DNA of 64,000 bases from Tabrizicola sp. TH137 (lineage in GTDB: Bacteria; Pseudomonadota; Alphaproteobacteria; Rhodobacterales; Rhodobacteraceae). Below, in pieces: positions 24,298-33,872 of this stretch. Below the pieces are notes generated by a model. The model saw nothing but the letters and a program-made list of their open reading frames with translations, made no database searches and was not told the DNA's origin. The translations under genes were made by a program, and so were the position numbers. The stretch is taken from contig NZ_PKRQ01000001.1 of NCBI RefSeq assembly GCF_002855575.1, positions 186,001-250,000 of the forward strand. Direction: 5' to 3'. Each line of letters starts with the position of its first letter. Within the stretch, counting starts at the first letter, position 1.

Positions 24298-25097
24298 TTG
24301 CCCAGCTCCCGCCCGCGATCCGCCGCCGCCTTCACCGCCCGCGCCATCAGCCCCGGCAGTTCGGGCATCAGCACGGCCAGCGCCGCCGCCGTCGTGCCAC
24401 CCGGCGAGGTGACGTTGATCCGCAGTTGCGCGGCACTTTCCTCTGACCGATGCGCCAGCTCCCCCGCCCCGCAGACCGTGGCACGGGCCAGTTGCATGGC
24501 CACCTCGGGCGACAGCCCCTCGGCCTGCCCCGCCGCCGCCAAGGCCTCGATCAGGTGAAAGACATAGGCGGGGCCGGAGCCGGAGACGGCCGTCACCGCG
24601 TCGATCTGGTGTTCGCCGTCAAGGATCACCGTCTCGCCCACGGCGGCCATCAGGGCGGTGGCCAGCGCCATGTCGGCATCGGAGACATGATCGTTGCGGC
24701 ACAGCGCGGTGATGCCCCGGTTCACCATGGCGGGCGTGTTGGGCATGGTGCGTACGATCGGCGTTCTGTCGCCCAAAGCCGCCTCGAAAGCTGCGATCGT
24801 GGTGCCCGCCGCGATGGAGATGAAGAGCGTCGTCCCATTGCCCAGCGCCTGCAAGGCGGGCAGCGCCGCGCCCATCATCTGCGGCTTCACCGCCAGCAGG
24901 GCCACGGAAGGGGCCGACGGGACGCCCGCATTCAGATGCACGCCCGAGGCCTGCAACCACTCCGACGGGTTGGGTTCGATCACCCAGACCGATCCCGCAG
25001 GCACGCCTGCCTTGAGCCAGCCCGTCAGCAGGGCCGTCCCCATCTTTCCGCATCCCAGAAGAACCAGCCCGCCTTGGGCCACCCGTTCCAACGCCAT
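24294..25097 (-). CDS. proC: Pyrroline-5-carboxylate reductase
   Basis: 267-residue enzyme for the final step of proline synthesis (P5C to proline with NAD(P)H). The N-terminal dinucleotide motif is LVLLGCGKMGTALLTGWL; ALLAVKPQMM, TPIVRTMPNTPAMVNRGITAL, DAVTAVSGSGPAYVFHLIEAL and NVTSPGGTTAAALAVL match the family signature. Start MALERVAQGG at 25097 is preferred from family-like length; an in-frame ATG six codons upstream (25115) is possible. Follows the YbjN-like gene by about 30 bases on the same strand. Confidence 0.93.
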   Translation of the reverse strand: MALERVAQGGLVLLGCGKMGTALLTGWLKAGVPAGSVWVIEPNPSEWLQASGVHLNAGVPSAPSVALLAVKPQMMGAALPALQALGNGTTLFISIAAGTTIAAFEAALGDRTPIVRTMPNTPAMVNRGITALCRNDHVSDADMALATALMAAVGETVILDGEHQIDAVTAVSGSGPAYVFHLIEALAAAGQAEGLSPEVAMQLARATVCGAGELAHRSEESAAQLRINVTSPGGTTAAALAVLMPELPGLMARAVKAAADRGRELGK

Positions 25098-25128
25098 CGC
25101 GCCCCCCGCCTGCATTCCGGCGGGCAGG

Positions 25129-25632
25129 TTAGGCGCGCCCGTAAGCCTCGGCAATGGCGACCTTCATGGCATCCGCCGGGGTCCGATCCCCCCAGGAGAC
25201 AAGCTGGAAGGCCGGATAGAACCGCTCCGCCGCCTGCACCGCCGCGCCGATCAGCCGGTCGATCTGATCCGCCGTCGCATATTGCCCGCCCGACAGCAGC
25301 AGCCCGTGCCGCCAGACCATCAGCTTCTGTTCCTCCCAGAAGGTGAAGGCCCCGGTCCAGACCAGATCGTTGCAGCGGTTCAGCACATCGAACAGCGCGC
25401 CCATCCGGCCCTGCGGGGGTTCCATCTCGAAGGTGCAGATCAGGCGCAGCGTTTCATCCTGCGCCGACCAGGCCAATGTCAGGCTATAGGTCCGCCACTG
25501 GCCTTCCACCGCCATGGCGATCTGGTCATCGGTGACGCGGTCGAATTCCCAGTCATGATGCTCGGCCAGGGTTTCCACGATGTCGATCGGATGAAGATCG
25601 TCGGTGGTGAGAAAATCTTCCGCAAGCGACAT
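25129..25632 (-). CDS. YbjN domain-containing protein
   Basis: 167-residue acidic protein resembling the YbjN family (type III secretion chaperone-like fold): IDIVETLAEHHDWEFDRVTDDQIAMAVEGQW near residues 15-45, LICTFEMEPPQGR and ALFDVLNRCNDLVWTGAFTFWEEQKLMVWRHGLLL. YbjN proteins affect motility and stress traits in E. coli, but a molecular function is not established. First gene of the ybjN-proC-csaA-dehydrogenase series; its upstream region is the 344-base gap with the paired DnaA-box-like sites. Confidence 0.82.
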   Translation of the reverse strand: MSLAEDFLTTDDLHPIDIVETLAEHHDWEFDRVTDDQIAMAVEGQWRTYSLTLAWSAQDETLRLICTFEMEPPQGRMGALFDVLNRCNDLVWTGAFTFWEEQKLMVWRHGLLLSGGQYATADQIDRLIGAAVQAAERFYPAFQLVSWGDRTPADAMKVAIAEAYGRA

Positions 25633-25780
25633 GACCCGGCCTCATGATGATGCCCCTGAAGGGATAGCCCCTACAAGCGGCTGGGCGATTTGCCAAAGAC
25701 TGCGTTCGCCTGTGCTGCCCTTACTAGATATGGTGAAGCACGAGCGGAAGTGTGTAAAGCGATTTCTGGGCAAATCTTCT

Positions 25781-25799
25781 GTGGACAAACGATCCACAA
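25781..25799. promoter_or_regulatory. Inverted pair of DnaA-box-like sites
   Basis: TGTGGACAA at 25781-25789 (reverse of TTGTCCACA) and GATCCACA at 25792-25799, giving TGTGGA-N7-TCCACA. Each is within one or two changes of the DnaA box TTATCCACA. Could be a DnaA-controlled promoter or another palindromic operator; there is no dnaA or origin gene nearby. Confidence 0.4.
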
Positions 25800-25926
25800 A
25801 ACGGAATCTCCCCCTTGGCCTGCGACGGCGGAAAGTCGGGGTCCGTCACGTCACCGTCCGGTGCTGCGCATGGGGAAAGCCCCGCTCCCCCGCAGGTCGC
25901 CCGATCCCGGAACAGCGCCGCAAAGC

Positions 25927-25950
25927 AAAAGGGCGGCCCGCAGGCCGCCC
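25927..25950 (-). terminator. Rho-independent terminator of ubiK
   Basis: On the minus strand GGGCGGCC-TGCG-GGCCGCCC followed by TTTTGC, 27 bases after the ubiK stop. Confidence 0.85.
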
Positions 25951-25976
25951 GCATCCCAGCAAACAAGGCGTAGGCC

Positions 25977-26258
25977 TCAATCGGCCTTCTTCTTCGCGGC
26001 CTTCGGCGCGTCCTCGGCCAGCTTTGCCTCCAGCACGGCCAGCCGTGCCTCCAGCGCCGCGTTCTCTTCGCGGGCCTTCACGGCCATGGCGCGGACGGCG
26101 TCGAATTCCTCGCGCGTCACGAAATCGCGGTCGGCCAGCCAGCGGTCCACAAGACCCTTCATCGCCGTCTCGGCCTCGGCCTTGGCGCCCTGCGCCACGC
26201 CCATCGCGTTGGTCATCAGCTGCGACATGTCATCAAAGAACTTGGATCGCGTCTGCAT
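25977..26258 (-). CDS. ubiK: UbiK family ubiquinone biosynthesis accessory factor
   Basis: 93-residue BMFP-domain protein: MQTRSKFFDDMSQLMTNAMGVAQGAKAEAE (amphipathic N-terminal helix), DFVTREEFDAVRAMAVKAREENAALEARLAVLE (coiled coil) and a Lys/Ala-rich tail KAAKKKAD. UbiK assists assembly of the ubiquinone-synthesis complex with UbiJ; it may also fuse membranes in vitro (family knowledge). Start ATG has AAAAGGAG. Monocistronic, with its own terminator and a likely promoter at 26284-26312. Confidence 0.88.
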   Translation of the reverse strand: MQTRSKFFDDMSQLMTNAMGVAQGAKAEAETAMKGLVDRWLADRDFVTREEFDAVRAMAVKAREENAALEARLAVLEAKLAEDAPKAAKKKAD

Positions 26259-26283
26259 CGCGGCACTCCTTTTCCGTTGCCCC

Positions 26284-26312
26284 TATATGGCCCCGCGCCC
26301 GGCAGCGCACAA
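26284..26312 (-). promoter_or_regulatory. Possible promoter of ubiK
   Basis: Minus strand TTGTGC (26312-26307), 17-base spacer, CATATA (26289-26284), about 25 bases before the start codon. Confidence 0.4.
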
Positions 26313-26325
26313 GCCGCAACCCCTG

Positions 26326-26350
26326 CTTCATCTTGGCACAAATACTCACC
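26326..26350 (+). repeat. CATCTTGGCCCAAATACTC-type repeat, copy 3
   Basis: CATCTTGGCACAAATACTC, one change from the core, in the gap between the divergent ubiK and lgt genes. No hairpin module follows. Confidence 0.8.
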
Positions 26351-26453
26351 TTGCGCCGCCTGCCGCAGGCGCCGAGGCCCGCGCGACAGGCGCGACGGTT
26401 GACTTCCCGCCCCCTTCCCCGGAAAACCACGCCGACCCCCGCAAGGAAGCCGC

Positions 26454-27332
26454 ATGTCCTACATCCCCTTCCCCGACATCTCGCCCGAGATCTTCCGCAT
26501 CGACCTCGGCGGCTTTTCCTTCGCGCTGCGCTGGTATGCGCTGGCCTATATCGCGGGGCTGGTGGCGGGGTGGAAGATCATCGCGCGGATCGTCTCCACC
26601 CCCCGGCTCTGGCCGCAGGGCGCGCCGATGACGCCCGCGCAGGTGGAAAGCCTGCTGACCTGGGTCATCCTCGGCGTCGTCCTGGGCGGGCGGCTGGGCT
26701 TCGCGCTGTTCTACCAGCCGGGCTATTACCTTCAGAACCCGGTCCAGATTCTGCGCGTCTGGGAAGGCGGCATGTCCTTCCATGGCGGCTTCCTTGGCGT
26801 TGTGGTGGCGGGCATCTGGTTCTGCCGCCGCGAAGGCATCCCGATGCTGTCCCTGGCCGACCTCATGGCCATCGTCGCGCCCATCGGGATCGGGCTGGGC
26901 CGCATCGCCAATTTCATCAATGCCGAACTCTGGGGACGCCCGACCACCCTGCCCTGGGGCGTGGCCTTCCCCGGCGAGGCGGCGCAGACCTGCCCCGGCA
27001 TCACCGGCATCTGCGCGCGCCATCCGTCACAGCTTTACGAGGCAGTGCTGGAAGGGCTGATCCTCTTCCTCGTCCTGCTTTATGTCACCTATCGCAACGG
27101 CTGGCTCACCACCCCCGGCCGGATCGCGGGGCTCTTCTTCGCGGGCTATGGCGCGGCGCGCTTCGCGGTGGAATTCGTCCGCCAGCCCGACGCGCAATTC
27201 ATCACCGAAGGCAATCCGCTGGGCCTTGCGCTGCATATCGGCGGCTGGGGGCTGACCATGGGGCAGATCCTGTCGCTGCCGATGATCGCGGCGGGGCTCT
27301 GGTTCATCGCCCGCGCCCGCCGCCACGCATGA
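26454..27332 (+). CDS. lgt: Prolipoprotein diacylglyceryl transferase
   Basis: 292-residue inner-membrane enzyme that transfers diacylglycerol from phosphatidylglycerol to the lipobox Cys of prolipoproteins. Several membrane helices and the Lgt signature [18 protein letters not shown] (148-165) with R150; H110 in [11 protein letters not shown] corresponds to the essential His region, and QLYEAVLEG is present. The ATG at 26454 gives the usual N terminus. It overlaps the next gene by ATGA. Confidence 0.95.
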   Translation: MSYIPFPDISPEIFRIDLGGFSFALRWYALAYIAGLVAGWKIIARIVSTPRLWPQGAPMTPAQVESLLTWVILGVVLGGRLGFALFYQPGYYLQNPVQILRVWEGGMSFHGGFLGVVVAGIWFCRREGIPMLSLADLMAIVAPIGIGLGRIANFINAELWGRPTTLPWGVAFPGEAAQTCPGITGICARHPSQLYEAVLEGLILFLVLLYVTYRNGWLTTPGRIAGLFFAGYGAARFAVEFVRQPDAQFITEGNPLGLALHIGGWGLTMGQILSLPMIAAGLWFIARARRHA

Positions 27333-28393
27333 CGGCGCTGGCCGCCCTGCTGAAAGCGCGGATCGCGGCCAGCGGGCCGATGACGCTGGCCGAATACATG
27401 GCCGATTGCCTGCTGCATCCAAGGCACGGCTATTACGCCACGCGCGATCCCTTCGGGCAGGCCGGAGATTTCACCACAGCCCCCGAAATCAGCCAGATGT
27501 TCGGCGAACTTGTCGGCCTCTGCCTCGCGCAGGCCTGGCTGGATCAGGGCGCGCCTGCGCCCTTCACGCTGGCCGAGCTTGGCCCCGGCCGTGGCACGCT
27601 GATGGCCGATGCCTTGCGGGCCACCCGCGCCGTGCCGGGCTTTCACGCGGCGGCGCGGGTGGTGCTGGTCGAGGCTTCCGCCACCCTGCGGCAGGTGCAG
27701 CGCGCGACGCTGAAGGATCATCCCGTCACCTGGGCCGACAGTGCCGAAGCCCTGCCCGACGCCCCCCTCTTCCTGATCGCCAATGAGTTCTTCGATGCCC
27801 TGCCCATCCGGCAATTCACAAGGGCGGGTGAGGGTTGGGCCGAAACCGTGGTCGGGCTGGCGGGCGACCGCCTTGCCTTTGGCAAGACCGCTCCCGCCCC
27901 CCTCGCCGCCCTGTCGCACCGTCTGGCCGACACGGCCGAGGGCGACGTGGTGGAGCTTTGCCCCGCCGCCCCCCCGACTGCCCAGCAGATCGGCGCGCGG
28001 ATCGCCGCCCATGGCGGCGCGGCGCTCCTCATCGACTATGGCGACTGGCGGTCGCGCGGCGACACGTTCCAGGCGCTCAAGGATCACCGCTTCACCGATC
28101 CGCTGGCCGCCCCCGGCGCGGCGGACCTCACCGCCCATGTGGATTTCGAGGCGCTGGCACAGGCCGCCGCCCCCGCCCGCGCCAGCCGGATGATCGAACA
28201 GGGCCTCTGGCTGCGGCGGCTGGGGATCGACGCACGGGCCGAACGGCTGGCGCGCGGGCTGTCGGGTGCGGCATTGCAATCGCACCTCGCCGCGCATCGC
28301 CGCTTGACCGAGGCCACCGAAATGGGTTCGCTGTTCAAGGCGCTGGCTTTCTATCCCTCCGCTTTCCCGCCCCCGCCCGGATTTGACGCCTGA
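27329..28393 (+). CDS. MidA/NDUFAF7-like SAM-dependent methyltransferase
   Basis: 354-residue protein of the DUF185/COG1565 family. Motifs: [28 protein letters not shown] near residues 16-43, SAM loop [18 protein letters not shown] near 82-99, and [17 protein letters not shown], characteristic of MidA. NDUFAF7 methylates an Arg of a complex I subunit in mitochondria; a similar role in bacterial complex I is plausible but unproven. Translationally coupled to lgt by ATGA and followed two bases later by pgeF, a three-gene order I recall in alphaproteobacteria. Confidence 0.9.
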   Translation: MTALAALLKARIAASGPMTLAEYMADCLLHPRHGYYATRDPFGQAGDFTTAPEISQMFGELVGLCLAQAWLDQGAPAPFTLAELGPGRGTLMADALRATRAVPGFHAAARVVLVEASATLRQVQRATLKDHPVTWADSAEALPDAPLFLIANEFFDALPIRQFTRAGEGWAETVVGLAGDRLAFGKTAPAPLAALSHRLADTAEGDVVELCPAAPPTAQQIGARIAAHGGAALLIDYGDWRSRGDTFQALKDHRFTDPLAAPGAADLTAHVDFEALAQAAAPARASRMIEQGLWLRRLGIDARAERLARGLSGAALQSHLAAHRRLTEATEMGSLFKALAFYPSAFPPPPGFDA

Positions 28394-28395
28394 GC

Positions 28396-29145
28396 ATGCT
28401 TGAGAAGATCACCTCCGACGCCCTGCCCGTGCATCACGGCTTCTTCACCCGCAAAGGTGGGGCGTCTTCAGGCATCTTCGCGGGGCTGAACTGCGGCCCC
28501 GGATCATCGGATCAGGCCGAGGTGGTGGCGATCAACCGCGCCCGGGTGGCCGAGGCGATGGGGGTGGGGGCGGATCATCTGATCTCCATCCATCAGGTGC
28601 ACTCCCCCGATGTCGTCCATGTCACCGCCCCCCTCGCGGACCGCCCCCGCGCCGATGCGATGGTGACGGCCACGCCGGGGATCGCGCTGGGCGTGCTGAC
28701 CGCCGATTGCCAGCCGGTGCTCTTTGCCGACCCGCAGGCGCGGGTGATCGGCGCGGCCCATGCCGGATGGCGCGGCACCCGCGACGGGGTGCTGGAGGCG
28801 ACGGTCGAGGCGATGGTCGGCCTTGGCGCGCGGCGCGACCGCATCGCCGCCGTGATCGGCCCGACGATCAGCCAGACCGCCTATGAGGTGGGCCCCGAAT
28901 TCTTTGAAAACTTCACCGATGACGACCCCGCCAATGCGCGGTTCTTCATCGCGGGACAGGGCGACCGCTATCTCTTTGACCTGCCCGCCTTCGGCCTGTC
29001 GCGCCTGCGCGCGGCGGGGGTGGGCCATGCGGAATGGACGCGCCACTGCACCTATCGCGATTCGGAGCGATTCTTCTCCTACCGCCGCACCACCCATGCG
29101 GGAGAGGCGGATTACGGGCGCCTGATCTCCACCATCCGGCTGTGA
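28396..29145 (+). CDS. pgeF: PgeF, peptidoglycan editing factor (YfiH/laccase domain)
   Basis: 249-residue Cu-oxidase_4 family protein. FTRKGGASSGIFAGLNCG near residues 17-34, SIHQVHSPDVVHV with the first His, VLTADCQPVLFADPQARVIGAAHAGWRGTRDGVLEATV with Cys and the HAGWRG signature, and HCTYRDSERFFSYRR at the C terminus. PgeF removes mis-incorporated non-native residues from peptidoglycan precursors; the family also has purine nucleoside phosphorylase activity in other members. Start lies two bases after the MidA-like stop. Confidence 0.9.
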   Translation: MLEKITSDALPVHHGFFTRKGGASSGIFAGLNCGPGSSDQAEVVAINRARVAEAMGVGADHLISIHQVHSPDVVHVTAPLADRPRADAMVTATPGIALGVLTADCQPVLFADPQARVIGAAHAGWRGTRDGVLEATVEAMVGLGARRDRIAAVIGPTISQTAYEVGPEFFENFTDDDPANARFFIAGQGDRYLFDLPAFGLSRLRAAGVGHAEWTRHCTYRDSERFFSYRRTTHAGEADYGRLISTIRL

Positions 29146-29416
29146 TTGCGGCGACATTCCGGCACGGCCCCGCCACGGGATTGTCGCATTTCCCGAAACA
29201 ATCGCGGGCCATCGTTGCGCTGATGGAAACGCATAAGCAGATTCAATAACTTAGGCGCCAATGGCGCAGATGGCAAAGCCGCCACAATTGCCCGGCCCGG
29301 CCCCGATCCCCGCCTGCATTTTCTGCCCGGATGGCCAAAACACTGCCGCAAACCGGGGGCAGATTTCTCTCAACCGGGCAGGATGGCCCATCACGGATCA
29401 CGGACGGAGAGGGAAG

Positions 29417-29569
29417 ATGAAAAAGGAACGCCGCTGGCTGAAATCGGTGATCGCTGCAAGCCTTGATGCGCAGCCCGCCCTTCCCTGGCAGCGCGGCAGC
29501 CGCCGCCGCCCCGAGGCCGTCAAGGCCGCCCCCGCGCCGATGAAGCCGCGCGCCATCGCCGCGCGCTGA
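29417..29569 (+). CDS. Small basic protein of 50 residues, unknown function
   Basis: MKKERRWLKSVIAASLDAQP... with a PALPWQRGSRRRPE motif and a Lys/Arg/Ala/Pro-rich C terminus ending AIAAR. GAGAGGGAAG lies just before the ATG at 29417 and a bidirectional terminator (29589-29615) follows 20 bases after the stop, both arguing for a real gene. No domain recognised. I recall similar short proteins in Rhodobacteraceae annotations. The preceding 271 bases (29146-29416) hold no gene that I can support; a longer in-frame extension upstream has no ribosome site. Confidence 0.65.
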   Translation: MKKERRWLKSVIAASLDAQPALPWQRGSRRRPEAVKAAPAPMKPRAIAAR

Positions 29570-29588
29570 ACGGCCCCCGACATGCAAG

Positions 29589-29615
29589 AAAGGCCGGGCG
29601 CATTGCCCGGCCTTT
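29589..29615. terminator. Bidirectional terminator
   Basis: AAAGGCCGGGC-GCATT-GCCCGGCCTTT, 11-bp perfect stem, between the convergent 50-residue gene and the Lrp gene. A- and T-runs are on both sides of the GC stem. Confidence 0.85.
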
Positions 29616-29636
29616 GCCATTCCCGCCCCCCGCGCC

Positions 29637-30137
29637 TCAGGCGCTGCGGGCCAGTCGCGCCTCCAGCACGTCGAAGGGAACCCCCGGCTTATCCTTGGCA
29701 CAGCGGATGACGAGCGAGGTCTTCACCGTCGCCACATTCTCGGCCTTCAGCAACTCCCCCGTCAGAAAGCTCTGGAAGGAGGAAAGGTCGGGCGCCACGC
29801 ATTTCAGGATGAAGTCGATCTCGCCGTTCAGCATGTGGCATTCGCGCACGAGCGGCCAGTTGCGGCAGCGCTCCTCGAAGGTGGACAGATCGGCCTCGGC
29901 CTGGCTTTGCAGCCGGACCATGGCGAAGACCTGCACCTCGAACCCCAGTTCGCGGGCGTCGATATCGGCGTGATAGCCCTTGATATAGCCCGCCTCTTCC
30001 AGCGTCCGCACCCGCCGCAGGCAGGGCGGGGCCGAGATGCCCACCCGCTTGGCCAGTTCCACATTCGTCATCCGTCCATCGGCCTGCAACTCGGCAAGGA
30101 TGTGACGGTCGATGGGGTCAAGCTTCGATCCGGCCAT
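29637..30137 (-). CDS. Lrp/AsnC family transcriptional regulator
   Basis: 166-residue regulator: HTH LAELQADGRMTNVELAKRVGISAPPCLRRVRTLEEAGYI (residues 14-52) and a C-terminal RAM (amino-acid-sensing) domain with ECHMLNGEIDFILKCVAPD. It is divergent from trxB. Members of this family respond to amino acids; here the ligand and targets cannot be read from the sequence, though autoregulation and control of the shared 225-base intergenic region are likely. Confidence 0.9.
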   Translation of the reverse strand: MAGSKLDPIDRHILAELQADGRMTNVELAKRVGISAPPCLRRVRTLEEAGYIKGYHADIDARELGFEVQVFAMVRLQSQAEADLSTFEERCRNWPLVRECHMLNGEIDFILKCVAPDLSSFQSFLTGELLKAENVATVKTSLVIRCAKDKPGVPFDVLEARLARSA

Positions 30138-30188
30138 GGCGCGTGGTTCCCTTGTTCCGGTCTATCAACGCATACCGGATTTGGGCTG

Positions 30189-30217
30189 TAGATAGGCCCG
30201 CACCGCCTGCCGCGCAA
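30189..30217 (-). promoter_or_regulatory. Likely promoter of the Lrp gene
   Basis: Minus strand TTGCGC (30217-30212), 17-base spacer, TATCTA (30194-30189), about 52 bases before the Lrp start. The rest of 30138-30362 carries an AT-richer stretch (30215-30280) that may hold regulator sites and the trxB promoter; a TATATC at 30329 is a weak candidate -10 for trxB. Confidence 0.4.
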
Positions 30218-30338
30218 TATTGTTTCAACCGGACGCAAGAAAAAACCGCCTCCGTTTCAAACAAACGATCAAATATCGCACAAAGCCGCCTTGCATCCCG
30301 CGCCCTTCCCCCCGCCGCGCGCTTTGCCTATATCGTGA

Positions 30339-31301
<963 letters not shown>

Positions 31302-31312
31302 CCGCCGGCCCC

Positions 31313-31355
31313 AAATTTCTTCGAAGAAATTTGCAAAAGTTTTCGAAAACTTTTG
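31313..31355. repeat. Double AT-rich palindrome after trxB
   Basis: AAATTTCTTC/GAAGAAATTT (31313-31332) and CAAAAGTTTTC with its complement (31334-31355), 11 bases after the trxB stop. A related pair lies after ribF at 49520-49562. The remaining part of the gap up to the sat start at 31588 holds a CCCCG-ACAGG-CGGGG hairpin near 31531 and no gene that I can see. Confidence 0.85.
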
Positions 31356-31587
31356 TCCCGCCCGCCTGCGGCGTTCGGCGATCCGCAAGGGGCGGAAAAC
31401 GCCCTCCACGCTCTGGCCCCTGCCCCCGGAACAGCGTTCCGCGGGGCGGCGAAAGCGCGGCATTTCTGCCCTATTCGTTCGCATTAACCCTTGTTTGCTG
31501 GAAATCCGTTCGCCAAGGGCGTAAAGCGCGCCCCGACAGGCGGGGTCGTTCCCGCCCAAGAGCACATCACCCAGAGGCCCGTTTCGC

Positions 31588-33294
31588 ATGACGCTCTCCA
31601 ACACCGCCCCGATCCCCGAACTCTATGTCTCGCCCGAATCCGCCCAGAAGCTGAAGCATGAGGCGGCAGCGCTGCCCTCCTGGGACCTGACGCCGCGTCA
31701 GGTCTGCGACCTTGAACTGCTGATGAACGGGGGCTTCCACCCGCTCAAGGGCTTCCAGTCCGAAGAGGATTACAACGGCACGGTCGAAAACATGCGCACC
31801 GCCGACGGCACGCTCTGGCCGATCCCGGTGACGCTCGACGTGTCCCAGGCCTTTGCCGACAAGGTGGAACCGGGGCAGGACATCGCGCTGCGCGATCAGG
31901 AAGGCGTCATCCTCGCCATCCTGTCGATCACCGACAAATGGACCCCGAACAAGGCGAACGAAGCCGAAAAGGTCTTTGGCGCCGATGACCTTGCCCATCC
32001 GGCCGTGAACTACCTGCATAACGTGGCAGGCCCCGTTTACCTCGGCGGCCCCATCACCGGCATCCAGCAGCCGGTGCATTACGATTTCCGCGCCCGCCGC
32101 GACACGCCGAACGAGCTGCGCGCCTTCTTCCGCAAGATGGGCTGGCGCCGCATCGTGGCCTTCCAGACCCGCAACCCGCTGCACCGCGCGCATCAGGAAC
32201 TCACCTTCCGCGCCGCGAAAGAGGCCGAGGCCAATCTCCTGATCCATCCCGTCGTCGGCATGACGAAACCGGGCGATGTGGACCATTTCACCCGCGTCCG
32301 CTGCTATGAGGCGGTGCTGGACAAGTATCCGGCCTCGACCACCCATCTCAGCCTCTTGAACCTGGCCATGCGCATGGCCGGCCCGCGCGAGGCGGTCTGG
32401 CACGCCATCATCCGCAAGAACCACGGCCTGACCCATTTCATCGTGGGCCGCGACCATGCCGGTCCGGGCAAGAATTCCCAGGGCAAGGATTTCTACGATC
32501 CCTATGCTGCGCAGGAACTGGTGGCGCAGCATCAGAAGGAAATCGGCATCGAGATGGTCGATTTCAAACAGATGGTCTTCGTGCAGGAAAAGGCCCAGTA
32601 TTACCCCGTGGACGAGGTTCCCGAAGGCTCCACCGTGCTGGACATTTCCGGCACCGAACTGCGCCGCCGCCTGCGCGAAGGGCTGGAGATTCCCGACTGG
32701 TTCTCCTTCCCCGAGGTGGTGAAGGAGTTGCGCCGCACCTCGCCGCCCCGGTCCAAGCAGGGCTTCACCGTGTTCTTCACCGGCCTTTCGGGTTCGGGCA
32801 AGTCCACCATCGCCAATGCGCTGATGGTCAAGCTGATGGAGATGGGCGGGCGTCCCGTGACGCTGCTCGATGGGGATGTGGTCCGCAAACACCTGTCCTC
32901 GGAACTGGGGTTCAGCAAGGAACACCGCGACATCAACATCCGCCGCATCGGCTATGTGGCGTCCGAGATCACCAAGAACGGCGGCATCGCCATCTGCGCC
33001 CCCATCGCCCCCTACACGGCCACCCGCCGCGCGGTGCGCGAGATGATCGAATCCTTCGGTGCCTTCATCGAAGTGCATGTGGCCACCAGCATCGAGGAAT
33101 GCGAACGCCGCGACCGCAAGGGGCTCTACAAGCTGGCACGCGAAGGCAAGATCAAGGAATTCACCGGGATCTCCGATCCCTATGAAGCGCCCGAAACGCC
33201 GGAACTGCGGGTGGATACCGAAGGGACGGACGTGGATTACTGCGCCCAGCAGGTGATCCTGAAACTGGAAAGCATGGGGCTTATCAAGGCGTAA
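31588..33294 (+). CDS. sat: Bifunctional sulfate adenylyltransferase / adenylylsulfate kinase
   Basis: 568-residue fusion that activates sulfate to APS and phosphorylates it to PAPS. Residues 1 to about 390 are ATP sulfurylase with QTRNPLHRAH (193-202) and GRDHAGPG (287-294); residues about 395-568 are APS kinase with P-loop GLSGSGKST (399-407), LDGDVVR and APIAPYTATRRAVREM. Active-site motifs in both domains are intact, so both activities are expected. The PAPS made would feed cysteine synthesis and the two sulfotransferase-like proteins in the window. An intrinsic terminator follows at 33334-33361. Confidence 0.95.
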   Translation: MTLSNTAPIPELYVSPESAQKLKHEAAALPSWDLTPRQVCDLELLMNGGFHPLKGFQSEEDYNGTVENMRTADGTLWPIPVTLDVSQAFADKVEPGQDIALRDQEGVILAILSITDKWTPNKANEAEKVFGADDLAHPAVNYLHNVAGPVYLGGPITGIQQPVHYDFRARRDTPNELRAFFRKMGWRRIVAFQTRNPLHRAHQELTFRAAKEAEANLLIHPVVGMTKPGDVDHFTRVRCYEAVLDKYPASTTHLSLLNLAMRMAGPREAVWHAIIRKNHGLTHFIVGRDHAGPGKNSQGKDFYDPYAAQELVAQHQKEIGIEMVDFKQMVFVQEKAQYYPVDEVPEGSTVLDISGTELRRRLREGLEIPDWFSFPEVVKELRRTSPPRSKQGFTVFFTGLSGSGKSTIANALMVKLMEMGGRPVTLLDGDVVRKHLSSELGFSKEHRDINIRRIGYVASEITKNGGIAICAPIAPYTATRRAVREMIESFGAFIEVHVATSIEECERRDRKGLYKLAREGKIKEFTGISDPYEAPETPELRVDTEGTDVDYCAQQVILKLESMGLIKA

Positions 33295-33316
33295 GGCGGG
33301 GAGACCCCCGCCCTAC
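33295..33316 (-). repeat. GTAGGGCGGGG hairpin element, copy 1
   Basis: Minus-strand reading GTAGGGCGGGGG then TCTCCCCGCC (22 bases), starting at the sat stop codon. Exact inverted copy of 33873-33894, the two flanking the VOC gene. A related element is at 43045-43066. Confidence 0.85.
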
Positions 33317-33333
33317 CTTCTGTGATCCCTCAG

Positions 33334-33361
33334 AAGGCCCCGCGCAAGCCGGGGCCTTTTT
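33334..33361 (+). terminator. Rho-independent terminator of sat
   Basis: AAGGCCCCG-CGCAAGC-CGGGGCCTT followed by TTT: 9-bp stem, 7-base loop, 40 bases after the sat stop. Confidence 0.88.
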
Positions 33362-33472
33362 CGCAGGGCGGGATCGACCCCGCCGCCTCCCGGCAAAACC
33401 ATTTGGCCCCTCTGCCCCGACGGCCTTATCCTCTCCCCATCCGGCTCGGCCCAACCTCATGGGGGACCCAGA

Positions 33473-33844
33473 ATGAACCTCGGCGCCTTTTCCATCAGTC
33501 TTTCGGTCAAGAACCTCGCCGCCTCGCGCGATTTCTATGCGCGGCTCGGCTTTCATCCCTTTGCCGGGAAGGAAGAGGAGAACTGGCTGATCTTGCGCAA
33601 CGGCGATCATGTGATCGGCCTGTTCCAGGGCATGTTCGACCGCAACATCCTGACCTTCAATCCCGGCTGGGATCAGGCGGGCGGTGAGACCGATACCTTC
33701 ACCGATATCCGCGACCTGCAACGCAGCCTGAAGCGCGAAGGTGTCGCGCTGGTGACCGAAGCGGAGGAGGGCGGGTCGGGACCGGCCAGCCTGATGCTGA
33801 TGGACCCGGACGGCAATCCGATCCTGATCGACCAGCACCGCTAA
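33473..33844 (+). CDS. VOC superfamily (glyoxalase/bleomycin resistance-like) protein
   Basis: 123-residue single-chain vicinal-oxygen-chelate protein of two beta-alpha-beta-beta-beta modules: FSISLSVKNLAASRDFYARLGFHP at the N terminus and SLMLMDPDGNPILIDQHR at the C terminus. Metal-binding residues are only partly evident, so it may be a binding protein rather than a lyase. ATG follows GGGGGACCCAGA, a weak site. It stands alone between exact inverted 22-base repeats (33295-33316 and 33873-33894). Confidence 0.82.
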   Translation: MNLGAFSISLSVKNLAASRDFYARLGFHPFAGKEEENWLILRNGDHVIGLFQGMFDRNILTFNPGWDQAGGETDTFTDIRDLQRSLKREGVALVTEAEEGGSGPASLMLMDPDGNPILIDQHR

Positions 33845-33872
33845 GACAAAGCGCAGCGGGCCGGCCCGCGCC

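Larger units (their letters stand above)
25633..25976. other. 344-base gene-free region
   Basis: Between the YbjN-like gene and ubiK (both minus). Open frames crossing it look like shadows with no ribosome sites. It holds the inverted DnaA-box-like pair at 25781-25799, a locally less GC-rich stretch around 25720-25805, and the ubiK terminator at 25927-25950. The promoter of the YbjN-like gene should lie here, but I cannot assign it with confidence. Confidence 0.6.

Noticed and set aside
25633..25976. Replication origin at the DnaA-box-like pair
   Set aside because: Only two boxes in about 340 bases, no long AT-rich unwinding region and no dnaA, parAB or hemE nearby. Kept only as a candidate regulatory site.
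25604..28393. Plus-strand frame of 929 codons covering lgt and the MidA-like gene
   Set aside because: Lgt and the MidA-like gene lie in other frames, or in the same frame only from 27329. The upstream 575 codons are low-complexity Arg/Pro/Ala sequence without a start signal.
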